64,000 nucleotides of DNA from positions 62,001 through 126,000 of the forward strand of contig NZ_JAAAWO010000008.1 of assembly GCF_010500895.1 (NCBI RefSeq). Reading direction: 5' to 3'. How positions within the stretch are numbered: position 1 is the first letter of the stretch; each line of letters begins with the position of its first letter. The notes under the pieces were generated by a model. That model saw only the letters and a program-made list of their open reading frames with translations. It ran no database searches and had not been told where the DNA came from. This document shows positions 8,218-15,755 of the stretch, piece after piece. This DNA is from Alteromonas genovensis (GTDB lineage Bacteria; Pseudomonadota; Gammaproteobacteria; Enterobacterales; Alteromonadaceae). Position numbers and translations under genes: made by a program.

Positions 8218-9174
8218 CTACATAGTTAACAGGTTTAACAGTCTTCCTGTGATGTCCAAACCAGTGTCGCGCTCTACTTTTAGGTAAAAAGGGCTCGGGT
8301 TTGCTTCTAAGAAAAAGTACGTGTCTTTATTGGTCTTGCGCCAATCAATAGCGCACCAATACATGCCAAGTGCTTTACATATTCTTACCGCCAAGCGTTT
8401 AATGTGTTGGGGGATCAGTGTAATTACCGGCGTTGCACCATCGTCGTTTCTGTAATCCAACTCATCTGAGTCGATGCGCACACTCACCACTTCATTACCT
8501 AGTACGTAGCTTCTAATATTCGTGCCGCTTATATACTTTTGAAAAGTAACGGGGCGCTGCGATAGCAAGGTTGTTAGCAAAGGCCGAAGATGTTCTGTTT
8601 TATTGACAAACTGAGCTACCTTGCCGCCCCGCACCGGTTTGTAAACGACCTCCTGCAAATTACTGCAAAATTGCGCAGCAGCCTCAGGCGCATTGCCCAC
8701 AAAAGAGTAGGGGATATTCGCGCCTTGTTGCGATGCAATACTCAACTGCATGGGTTTACATTGATGCGATCGAACGGCGTCTATTGAGTTTACCCATTTG
8801 GTGCCATGGTATGTAAACCAGCACAACAGTGTGCTCGACAACTCTTGTTCAATCCACACGGCTTGTGCAGCTGTTTGTTGCAGGTTTTTAGATGCTGAAG
8901 AAGTATCAGAGTTCGCTATCATAGTCTTTGTAGGAATGTACTGGTGCCAGTACACGGCCTTTATCTGTGAAAACATTACCCTTTGTTTAGGCATAAGCTG
9001 ATGTTGTGTAAAATGCAAATAGCCTTCGTTGCAATCGGGGTCAAAACTAATGGTCCACTGGCTTCCAAAATAGGCGGTATTAGCAATGAAATAGGGTGTG
9101 TTTTGTTGGGTTAGCGCGCTCGCTAAATGAATGAGTTGCGGGTCGTTTTCGTCGCCAATAAGTCCAATGTACAT
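8218..9174 (-). CDS. ATP-grasp peptide ligase, graspetide/MvdD type
   Basis: Likely maturase of the neighbouring precursor peptide, forming ester or amide side-chain links at the cost of ATP. Marks of the RiPP ATP-grasp family: an N-terminal MYIGLIGDENDP strand, KWVNSIDAVR followed by a K-P-M-Q-L helix, the nucleotide lysine in VVYKPVRGG, FQKYISGTNIRSYVLG, a conserved DELDYR, and the metal site AIDW...FFLEANPSP near the C-terminus. ATG 9174 is preferred: it has GGAAA six bases upstream, and the longer frame from 9267 would translate through an intercistronic hairpin. This gives 318 residues. It is the last gene of the minus-strand cluster. The exact chemistry cannot be read from sequence. Confidence 0.85.
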   Translation of the reverse strand: MYIGLIGDENDPQLIHLASALTQQNTPYFIANTAYFGSQWTISFDPDCNEGYLHFTQHQLMPKQRVMFSQIKAVYWHQYIPTKTMIANSDTSSASKNLQQTAAQAVWIEQELSSTLLCWFTYHGTKWVNSIDAVRSHQCKPMQLSIASQQGANIPYSFVGNAPEAAAQFCSNLQEVVYKPVRGGKVAQFVNKTEHLRPLLTTLLSQRPVTFQKYISGTNIRSYVLGNEVVSVRIDSDELDYRNDDGATPVITLIPQHIKRLAVRICKALGMYWCAIDWRKTNKDTYFFLEANPSPFYLKVERDTGLDITGRLLNLLTM

Positions 9175-9222
9175 GCGATTTCCTTTTTGCATGAAAAATG
9201 TAAAAGCGCTGAAAAAGATAAA

Positions 9223-9240
9223 GGGCGTGACGCCCCTTTT
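9223..9240 (-). terminator. Weak attenuator between precursor and ATP-grasp genes
   Basis: On the minus strand GGGCG-TCA-CGCCC is followed by TTTATCTTTTT. A leaky terminator here would let the precursor be made in excess of its ligase, a common design in peptide-natural-product operons. Confidence 0.5.
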
Positions 9241-9289
9241 CTCATCGATACCTGCGTAAATATTCATGCATTAAAGAGCGGCATTTAAA

Positions 9290-9334
9290 TGGAACATTTA
9301 AGTGCAGCTTCTAATTGGAACATTTAACTGCAGC
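9290..9334. repeat. Two direct copies of a 19-bp sequence
   Basis: TGGAACATTTAAGTGCAGC at 9290-9308 and a copy with one change (C for G) at 9316-9334, between precursor and ligase genes. The role is unknown. Confidence 0.6.
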
Positions 9335-9432
9335 AATCAAGGGCAGAAAATGACTGCATAATTCAGCGCATAGGTTGCTGCCCAGCCGCGCTTACAACAA
9401 CTAGCACGCAGTTAGGCAGGTATTACGTAGGG

Positions 9433-9627
9433 CTAGGCAAGTATATCCGGTAAGGTTCCTCCGCCTTCACCAATAGCCATGGTGATATAAACCGGTTCCT
9501 TGTAAATCGGCAGACTGGGTAAACTGAACGTTGGTGGTTTTACATCTTCCTCTTGATATGTCCGGCCGCCTGATACAACAAATAGTTGCTCTTCTGCTAG
9601 TGTTACAGCTTGTTGTTGGTCTTTCAT
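9433..9627 (-). CDS. RiPP precursor peptide with double-glycine leader
   Basis: A 64-residue peptide beginning MKDQQQAVTLAEEQ. The leader ends in VVSGG and shows the spacing of double-Gly leaders: L10 (-12), L15 (-7), V18 (-4), G20-G21. It should be cut after G21 by the C39 domain of the exporter encoded upstream. The predicted core of 43 residues (22-64) is rich in Pro, Thr/Ser and acidic residues. It contains possible donors (T23, T33, S35, S38, T49, T58, K30, K43) and acceptors (E26, E27, D28, E44, E54, D61) for ATP-grasp crosslinking. The repeated-looking PPTFSLPSLP segment may be the ligase recognition motif, and a GEGGG linker lies near the end. AAGGAG stands 8 nt before the ATG. The assignment rests on leader pattern plus context. 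Confidence 0.8.
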   Translation of the reverse strand: MKDQQQAVTLAEEQLFVVSGGRTYQEEDVKPPTFSLPSLPIYKEPVYITMAIGEGGGTLPDILA

Positions 9628-9661
9628 TGGTTACGCTCCTTGTATTAGCGTGGGTTAAAAT

Positions 9662-9691
9662 GAAGTCGTCGCGTTAGTGCGAGACGACTTC
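9662..9691 (-). terminator. Hairpin at the end of the LuxR gene
   Basis: Nine-base arms GAAGTCGTC and GACGACTTC. The TAA stop of the regulator falls in the loop and ATTTTAA follows. It could slow transcription or protect the 5' end of a processed precursor message. Confidence 0.55.
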
Positions 9692-9985
9692 GCGGTAAAG
9701 GGTTCTGAAGCAGCCAGCGATAAGTGCTGTCCGACTGGTGATATTGAGCTTTTTATAAATATTGGCGCAGTGAAATTTCACCGTTCGCTCACTGATAAAC
9801 AGCTGATCTGCAATCAGCTTGTTCGAGCATCCCCCCATTATTTTGTGAACAACCTGAAGCTCTCGTTTAGACAAACATTTTATAGGGATAAGTGTGCCAC
9901 TTGACGTGATGCCCTGGGCCTCAACCTGCATTCGCTCAGATTCGGTCATTAGGACGTTGCTTTCTCTTACTTCATGTATTTTCAT
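9674..9985 (-). CDS. Stand-alone LuxR/GerE-type regulator
   Basis: A 103-residue DNA-binding protein with a GerE helix-turn-helix in its C-terminal half: LSKRELQVVHKIMGG, then SNKLIADQLFISERTVKFH and IYKKLNITSRTALIA. No receiver or autoinducer domain is present; the first 35 residues are short and unlike either. It overlaps the end of the exporter gene by 14 nt and has a GGAG site inside that gene, so the two are translationally coupled. It probably controls the RiPP operon or a related process. How it senses a signal is not evident. Confidence 0.85.
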   Translation of the reverse strand: MKIHEVRESNVLMTESERMQVEAQGITSSGTLIPIKCLSKRELQVVHKIMGGCSNKLIADQLFISERTVKFHCANIYKKLNITSRTALIAGCFRTLYREVVSH

Positions 9986-12275
9986 CGGTGTTCTCCATGG
10001 GGGTTTCTATAGGCTTTGTTTCTTCAGTTGAGGGTGGTAAAAGCTGTAAACTGGTATGTGTTAGTCGGTAAACGGTATCGGCAATGGCGATAGATTGAGG
10101 GCGATGTGCAACCATAATACGAGTGATATTCAGCGCGCTAAGATGGCGATTAATGCTTTCCTCGTTTGCCATGTCGAGATGGCTACTGGCTTCATCTAAA
10201 AATAAAATGTCTGGGCATTGGTAAAGAGCTCGAGCTAGCAATAGGCGCTGTTTTTGCCCGCCGCTTAAACTACTCCCCATGTCTCCCACCAATGAGTGAT
10301 ATTGCATAGGCATCGACGCTATTTCTTCGTGAATACAAGCTAGCTGAGCGGCGTGAATAATCTGCTCTAAACAGGCTGTTTCTGAAAAGCAGCTGATGTT
10401 ATCGGCAATACTGCCATTTAAAAGGGTGTCTTCTTGTAACACCGAGGCTATTTTGCACCTTGCATGCTGCATATTGTGTTGCTGGTGGCTAACGTTGCCT
10501 TCAGAGGGCGCGTATAAGCCCATGAGGCATTTGATAAGTGTACTTTTTCCGCTGCCACTGTCTCCGGTAATGGCAATAATGTCGCCGTGGTGTACCGCTA
10601 AATTAATGTGTTTAAAAACAGGCTCGCTCGCTTCGCTGTACCGAAAACTCAGATTTTTTGCCAGTAACGCGGTGCTGTTACTCGTTGTATTAGTCGGACT
10701 GTTCAGCGTAATGCTCGCGCTTCTCGGTGTTTCAGCTTGCGCTGTTTCTATACCGCTGGCTTTTATACCACTTGCTTTGGAGTTATCGAGTGCTTCACGC
10801 TTTTGAGGTTGGTGGCTCTGAGGATAAAGCCCTGCCGAAGCTTTAAGGGAGTGAGTGGCTGGTTTAGTTAACACAATATCGCCTAAGCGAGTAAAGTGAA
10901 CGCTCAGCATTTTAAATTCAATAATACTATTGATGACGCCATCAACTGCGCTGGTGAAGCGGACTTTATAGGCTATAAAGGCCAGCAGCATTCCAATGCT
11001 CATGGTGCTGTCAATCACAAGCAGAGCGCCGGCGTAAATAACCGCGAGATTCTCAAGGCCAAACATGGCTTTATTCACTGCGTCATTGCCAATGTTGAGC
11101 TTGCCCAGACTAATATCTTTATTCAACGTGGCAACAAGCTTATTTTGCCAATGACTGTGGCGCTGTACTTCTTGGTTATATACTCGAATGGGTAAAATAC
11201 CGCGCATACTTTCAATGAAGTGACTTTGCTCCGTTGCCGCTAAGCCAATTCTTTCTGTCGTTAACCGTTTCATAAACGAAAGCACGGCGAGGCGACAGGC
11301 CACATACAGCGCCATTACTCCAACAACTAACGCGGTAAGCTGTATGGAATACACCGCCATGACCACCAGTGTAATAACGGCTAATAAACCATCTAGCAGG
11401 GCGGTAACAACCCCAGTAGTTAAAAATTCTCTTATCTGCCCTAGTGAGCTAAATCGAGAGACAACATCTCCCACATGGCGTTTGGCAAAATAGTCTAAAG
11501 GCAGTGAAAGAAGGTGTTTAAATACGGAAGCGGAAAGCTGTAGCTGCAAGCGCATAGACACAGATAATACGAGTAGTTTGCGCAATACATAGGTGAAAAT
11601 TTCAATAAGTAGCAATAAGGCAAAGCCAAGCGCTAGCGCATTGAGAAGGGCATCATTACTGTAAATCAGCACATCGTCTACTACCGTTTGCATGTAGTAC
11701 GGACTGGCCAGTACAAAAAGCTGTAGTAAAATGGACAGCGCAATAAGCGTAACGAGATTGCGCTTGAAACCAATAGCGTTGACGAAAAAGTCTTTGAGTG
11801 TGAGCGTAGGCGCGGTACTCACTGGCGTAAAACTGTCAGTAGGAGAGACTTCAAGGGCAATACCCGTCATTGACTTTGAGGCCTCGCTGAGCGTTAAAGT
11901 GCGCTCTCCCTGTGCGGGGTCGTTGATGGTGACCCTGTTATTATCAACGCGGGTCAACACAACGAAGTGCTTCATCTCCCAGTGCAAAATGGCAGGACAA
12001 GTCAACTGGCGCAAATGGTCTATTTCGATTTTCAGCGCACGACACTGCAGCCCAACATGTTGTCCAATACTCATTACATCAAGTAGTGTGCAGCCCCGCA
12101 TCGATACCGACATGGTTTGCCGAAGGTGATTAAGGTCTCGTTTGTCGCCGTAAAATTGTGCAATCATATTCATGCAGGCCAGCCCACATTCTGCCGCTTC
12201 ACTTTGTAAAATGAGTGGTACTCTGGTTTTTGGAAAAAACGAGATATTTAGTGGTGTACTTGCTTGTGCGAACAT
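9972..12275 (-). CDS. Peptidase-containing ABC exporter (C39, bacteriocin type)
   Basis: Inner-membrane transporter that cleaves the double-Gly leader and exports the mature peptide. Order over 767 residues: C39 peptidase about 18-140 with catalytic C30 in SEAAECGLAC, His in WEMKHFVVL and Asp in INDPAQG; membrane domain about 165-460; then the nucleotide-binding domain with Walker A GDSGSGKST, signature SLSGGQKQR and Walker B ILFLDEASSHLD. Between membrane and ATPase domains is an unusual low-complexity linker of roughly 65 residues, rich in Ser, Thr, Asn and Ala and including KASGIKASGI. Its start codon is 2 nt after the HlyD gene stop, with GGGAGG inside that gene. Confidence 0.93.
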   Translation of the reverse strand: MFAQASTPLNISFFPKTRVPLILQSEAAECGLACMNMIAQFYGDKRDLNHLRQTMSVSMRGCTLLDVMSIGQHVGLQCRALKIEIDHLRQLTCPAILHWEMKHFVVLTRVDNNRVTINDPAQGERTLTLSEASKSMTGIALEVSPTDSFTPVSTAPTLTLKDFFVNAIGFKRNLVTLIALSILLQLFVLASPYYMQTVVDDVLIYSNDALLNALALGFALLLLIEIFTYVLRKLLVLSVSMRLQLQLSASVFKHLLSLPLDYFAKRHVGDVVSRFSSLGQIREFLTTGVVTALLDGLLAVITLVVMAVYSIQLTALVVGVMALYVACRLAVLSFMKRLTTERIGLAATEQSHFIESMRGILPIRVYNQEVQRHSHWQNKLVATLNKDISLGKLNIGNDAVNKAMFGLENLAVIYAGALLVIDSTMSIGMLLAFIAYKVRFTSAVDGVINSIIEFKMLSVHFTRLGDIVLTKPATHSLKASAGLYPQSHQPQKREALDNSKASGIKASGIETAQAETPRSASITLNSPTNTTSNSTALLAKNLSFRYSEASEPVFKHINLAVHHGDIIAITGDSGSGKSTLIKCLMGLYAPSEGNVSHQQHNMQHARCKIASVLQEDTLLNGSIADNISCFSETACLEQIIHAAQLACIHEEIASMPMQYHSLVGDMGSSLSGGQKQRLLLARALYQCPDILFLDEASSHLDMANEESINRHLSALNITRIMVAHRPQSIAIADTVYRLTHTSLQLLPPSTEETKPIETPMENTDENT

Positions 12276-12277
12276 GA

Positions 12278-13531
12278 TTATAACCTCCCTGAAAGACTAT
12301 AAAGAGGCTCTAACAACCACTCTATGAGTGTGCGCCGACTTAGCTCAATATCTGCAGAAAAAGTCATTCCTGCTTTTAATTGAATATGCTCACCATAGGC
12401 AACAAGCGTCTCGTTAATAAGCTCGGCAGTAACCAAATAAGCAGGCTCGTTTGCAATGATCGGAGCATCGTTTAATTCGCCAGGCAAAATTAAGGTTTTA
12501 GAGATACGAAGAATGTGGCCCGACTGCATACCAAACTTTTGATAAGGAAACGCATCGTAACGAATATTGAGTGATTGTCCTTCGTCGATAAACCCAGCTG
12601 AGTGAACCGGAATTAACATGTGGGCCTGCATGGAGGAAGATTTAGGCACTAAAGTAAGCAATAAATTATTACCTTTTATATCGTAACCGGGTTTGATATG
12701 CAGGCCCGATACAACGCCTCCTTGAGGCGCATAAATAGTTTCTTCGTGGGCGTTGTGATGAGCCACTATCTGTTGATTCAGATCGCTAAGGGCATTTTGA
12801 TAATTGGCTAGCTCATTTCTCTGCTGCATGGGCAGCGATGCTCGCTTCTGAGTGAGCGATGAAATCTTGTTGTTCGCAGTATTTTGGTTTTGAATAGCGC
12901 GCTTTAGCTGCTCTTCACTGGCGAGCTTTCTTAAATTTTGTTCTTGATAAGCAATATGACTAACGTGCCCGTCGTGATAAAGGGATTGAGTGTTCTCAAA
13001 GTGAGTAAGCGTAACCTCGTACTGTGAGCGTGTTATCCTCGTGATATCTTGAAGTTCTACTTGCTCTTTTTTTGCATGGGTAATCAACACATCAAGCGTA
13101 TGCAAGGCATTGCTATGAAGGGTGTGTAAGCGCTCGATAATACCTTGTGTTCTTTTTCGCTTTTCTTCTAGTTCCTTTAGAAGCCTTTCGCTTACCGGAG
13201 TCCCGAGCGCATTTTTATTGCTGTAACTCACCCTTAAAAGCGACGCACCACGCTCAACATACTGACCTTCTTTAACGAAGATATCTGCTACCTGTCCTCC
13301 GCGTGGGTCGGCGTAGAGTTTGTATACACCACCATGGGGCTCTAACCATCCCTGAACAGAGGCCTTTCTGGCGTAGCTGCTTTGCATCAGAAAAACAATA
13401 ACGACCATTAACCAAATGACTAATACTGCGGCAATAACCATGAAAGCTGGTTTTGGTGTCATCAATAAACGACCGGTAATGGCCGTCGATTGATGAGCTA
13501 TTGCTTCCTTTCGGAATAATCCCTTTCTCAT
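12278..13531 (-). CDS. HlyD-family membrane fusion protein of the RiPP exporter
   Basis: Periplasmic adaptor joining the C39 ABC exporter to an outer-membrane channel (probably a TolC-like protein encoded elsewhere). 417 residues: cytoplasmic start MRKGLFRKEA, one membrane helix about 30-50 (VIAAVLVIWLMVVIVFL), lipoyl-like half motif near GGQVADIFVKEGQYVERG, long coiled coil about 115-265, second lipoyl half IYAPQGGVVSGLHIKPG, then a beta-barrel region ending SRRTLIEWLLEP. AAGGAG precedes the ATG. It is the first large gene of the cluster, with the exporter gene 2 nt downstream. Confidence 0.92.
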   Translation of the reverse strand: MRKGLFRKEAIAHQSTAITGRLLMTPKPAFMVIAAVLVIWLMVVIVFLMQSSYARKASVQGWLEPHGGVYKLYADPRGGQVADIFVKEGQYVERGASLLRVSYSNKNALGTPVSERLLKELEEKRKRTQGIIERLHTLHSNALHTLDVLITHAKKEQVELQDITRITRSQYEVTLTHFENTQSLYHDGHVSHIAYQEQNLRKLASEEQLKRAIQNQNTANNKISSLTQKRASLPMQQRNELANYQNALSDLNQQIVAHHNAHEETIYAPQGGVVSGLHIKPGYDIKGNNLLLTLVPKSSSMQAHMLIPVHSAGFIDEGQSLNIRYDAFPYQKFGMQSGHILRISKTLILPGELNDAPIIANEPAYLVTAELINETLVAYGEHIQLKAGMTFSADIELSRRTLIEWLLEPLYSLSGRL

Positions 13532-13587
13532 TACTGCTCCTTTTTACCCTACGCTAAGGTGTATCAAACAGGGCCTATTCTGTGTGA

Positions 13588-13671
13588 TTAGCTCACCGAA
13601 TATGCCTTGGTAAAAAAGGTATCTGGCTGTCTCTTCCGTGCAGACGTTTTATCCCTGGCATCCCATTCCAT
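13588..13671 (-). CDS. Possible 27-aa leader peptide upstream of the RiPP operon
   Basis: The ATG at 13671 has GGGAGG five bases upstream. It is followed by 27 codons starting MEWDARDKTS and ending with TAA, 56 bp before the HlyD gene. The reading frame runs through the 3' arm of a long inverted repeat. The peptide is basic and unlike the precursor. It may be a regulatory upstream ORF; chance cannot be excluded. Confidence 0.35.
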   Translation of the reverse strand: MEWDARDKTSARKRQPDTFFTKAYSVS

Positions 13672-13701
13672 GACGCCTCCCTTATTGCTGCCAGATACCT
13701 T
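13616..13701 (-). promoter_or_regulatory. Long-range inverted repeat in RiPP operon leader
   Basis: Arms AAGGTATCTGGC and GCCAGATACCTT pair perfectly across 62 bp. On the minus strand the second arm runs into TTTTTT, so the fold would resemble a terminator with a large loop that contains the start of the 27-codon ORF. Confidence 0.6.
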
Positions 13702-14055
13702 CTAGTCATCATTGTTGCGACGACACATAAACTTTAGGTAATTGATTAGTGGTGTGTAATTTAGCGAAGGCCCAGTGCTATGAAGGTCAATAAAAATGGG
13801 TGTTTGGCTCATTTTTGAAAAGCGTGGCGCAAAAATAGATAAGAAAATGTGCAAAAAGCAGCAAAGATTGACCTACATTAAATAACAAGTAGTCATAGAT
13901 CTGTATAAAGAATGTGCTATAAAAAACATCAGAGATCTGCAGTAGCCCGAAGGGTAAGTTAGGAAATACCAAAAAAATGGAAAAGAAAAAATAGAACATA
14001 AATACCAAAGCGACAAATAAGAAACAGAAAATATATACGCTAATAAGGAAGTCTC

Positions 14056-15600
14056 ATGTTTGTGCCCAGCATATTATTAAAACAACTCTACACACGCGCC
14101 AGCCTCTCAAAAACAAGCACGGGGTTATCGTTCTCGCTTAAAAACAGATTAAAAGACGCAACCATTGAAAAGCTGCATTGGGTTTCTTTGGATGGAGAGA
14201 AAATTCCTGAGGATAAAATTTCACTTCAACTTACTCATGATACGTTTTTACCTGCAGCTGAACTTAATCAATCTGACGGTAGGCCCTTCGCGCTTAGACA
14301 AACCATCACGCTACATTTAGATATCGAAAAAGACGCGTGCCCTGAAAAGCGAAAGCTTGGGATCTGCTTTTCTGCATCTCCGTTTGGAAAGTTGAAGTTT
14401 GAGGTAGAGGACAATATTACCTTAGCTGGGCAGCGCAGCGCACATATTCCTCGAGATGATTTAGACGATTATGGCGATTCTATTATTAAAACTCGTCAGC
14501 AATATTTTGAAAGCGCCACCGGTAATAAGGTCAATCATGTAGGTAAGTATTCAATCGACCCCAATGATTTGAAAGGCAATATCGAACACTTTATTGGCGT
14601 AGCTCAAGTGCCAATTGGTATTGCGGGCCCTTTAAAAATAAATGGCGAGCACGCAAAAGGTGAGTTTGTTGTACCTTTAGCAACCACAGAAGGTACCTTG
14701 GTGGCTTCGTATAACCGAGGTATGAAGTTGTTAAACATGAGTGGCGGCGTAACTGCTACCGTTGTTGACGATGCCATGCAGCGCGCGCCTGTGTTTATAT
14801 TTGAAAATGCCCGAGGTGCAAGAGATTTTGTGAAATGGGTACAGGAAAACATCGAAAAAATACGTGAAGAAGCCGAGGCCACGTCAAGTATTGCCAAGTT
14901 AACGTATATCGACCATTTCCTCTCAAACAAATTTGCCTTCCTTCGCTTTAACTACCGTACGGGCGATGCAGCCGGCCAAAACATGGTGGGTAGAGCCACA
15001 TTTGCTGCCTGCGGGTGGATACTGGACCACTACGAAGGTATTGAGAACTTCTATCTTGAATCGAATTTCGCTACCGATAAAAAAGCATCACAAATTAATA
15101 TTATGCGTACCCGAGGTAAGCGCGTAACTGCAGAGGCCACCATTAAGCGTGAGCATTTGCTAGAGGTGATGCGGGTTGACCCTAAACAAATTGATTATCA
15201 CGGACGAGTGGCGGGTGTAGGCTCATTCTTATCTGGTGTAAACAACACTGGCCTGCATTCACCCAACGGCATCACTGCAATGTTCATCGCCACAGGGCAA
15301 GACGTGGCAAACGTGTCCGAGTCATCAGCGGCAATTATGTACTCAGAATTAACCGAGGAAGGAGACCTGTATGTCTCTATTACCATACCCTCGTTAATTG
15401 TGGCTACCTATGGAGGTGGTACTGGTATTGGTACCCAAAGAGAGTGTTTAGAGCTGCTTGATTGCTATGGACGCGACCGCGTGTATAAGTTCGCTGAAAT
15501 CATTGCATCGGTAGTATTGGCAGGTGAGATATCACTGGCATCGGCCATAAGCTCGTCAGACTGGGTGTCGTCTCACGAGCAGTATGGACGTAATAGGTAG
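14056..15600 (+). CDS. Hydroxymethylglutaryl-CoA reductase
   Basis: Reduces HMG-CoA to mevalonate (or runs in reverse). 514 residues: about 130 N-terminal residues of unrecognised type, then a class I-like catalytic domain. Motifs: FIGVAQVPIGIAGPL, TTEGTLVAS with catalytic E212, TGDAAGQNM for nucleotide binding, ATDKKASQ with K342, GQDVANV with D416, YGGGTGIGTQ, and C-terminal H507 in SSHEQYG. All four expected catalytic residues are present. No membrane helix is seen. No other mevalonate-pathway gene is in the window. Gammaproteobacteria usually make isoprenoids by the MEP route, so its role here is uncertain. The RiPP operon lies divergently upstream. Confidence 0.9.
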   Translation: MFVPSILLKQLYTRASLSKTSTGLSFSLKNRLKDATIEKLHWVSLDGEKIPEDKISLQLTHDTFLPAAELNQSDGRPFALRQTITLHLDIEKDACPEKRKLGICFSASPFGKLKFEVEDNITLAGQRSAHIPRDDLDDYGDSIIKTRQQYFESATGNKVNHVGKYSIDPNDLKGNIEHFIGVAQVPIGIAGPLKINGEHAKGEFVVPLATTEGTLVASYNRGMKLLNMSGGVTATVVDDAMQRAPVFIFENARGARDFVKWVQENIEKIREEAEATSSIAKLTYIDHFLSNKFAFLRFNYRTGDAAGQNMVGRATFAACGWILDHYEGIENFYLESNFATDKKASQINIMRTRGKRVTAEATIKREHLLEVMRVDPKQIDYHGRVAGVGSFLSGVNNTGLHSPNGITAMFIATGQDVANVSESSAAIMYSELTEEGDLYVSITIPSLIVATYGGGTGIGTQRECLELLDCYGRDRVYKFAEIIASVVLAGEISLASAISSSDWVSSHEQYGRNR

Positions 15601-15755
15601 CTACAGTCCTAATAGAAGACGTGCGGCTGTGGCATGCTTAAAAGCCCGCTTATTCATTAGGTGAGAGAGTCGCGTTTAACAAACGGGAGTCTCTTCACCC
15701 TTACTCACGTTGTTGCATTTTCTTGCACAGCGCATATTGCCCAGATCAAACCCGC

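Larger units (their letters stand above)
13532..14055. other. Divergent control region between RiPP operon and HMG-CoA reductase gene
   Basis: Contains a 12-bp inverted repeat 62 bp apart and a possible 27-codon leader ORF on the minus strand (listed separately). The part 13780-14040 is strongly AT-rich and probably carries the promoter of the plus-strand gene. A 73-codon minus-strand frame there is hydrophobic only because of AT richness. Confidence 0.5.

Noticed and set aside
8218..9267. Longer version of the ATP-grasp ligase starting at 9267
   Set aside because: The extra 31 codons cross a GC hairpin with T-run and lack family similarity; the ATG at 9174 has a good ribosome binding site.
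13787..14008. Minus-strand 73-codon hydrophobic frame
   Set aside because: Product is almost only Phe, Leu, Ile and Tyr because of extreme AT content in a promoter region; no ribosome binding site.
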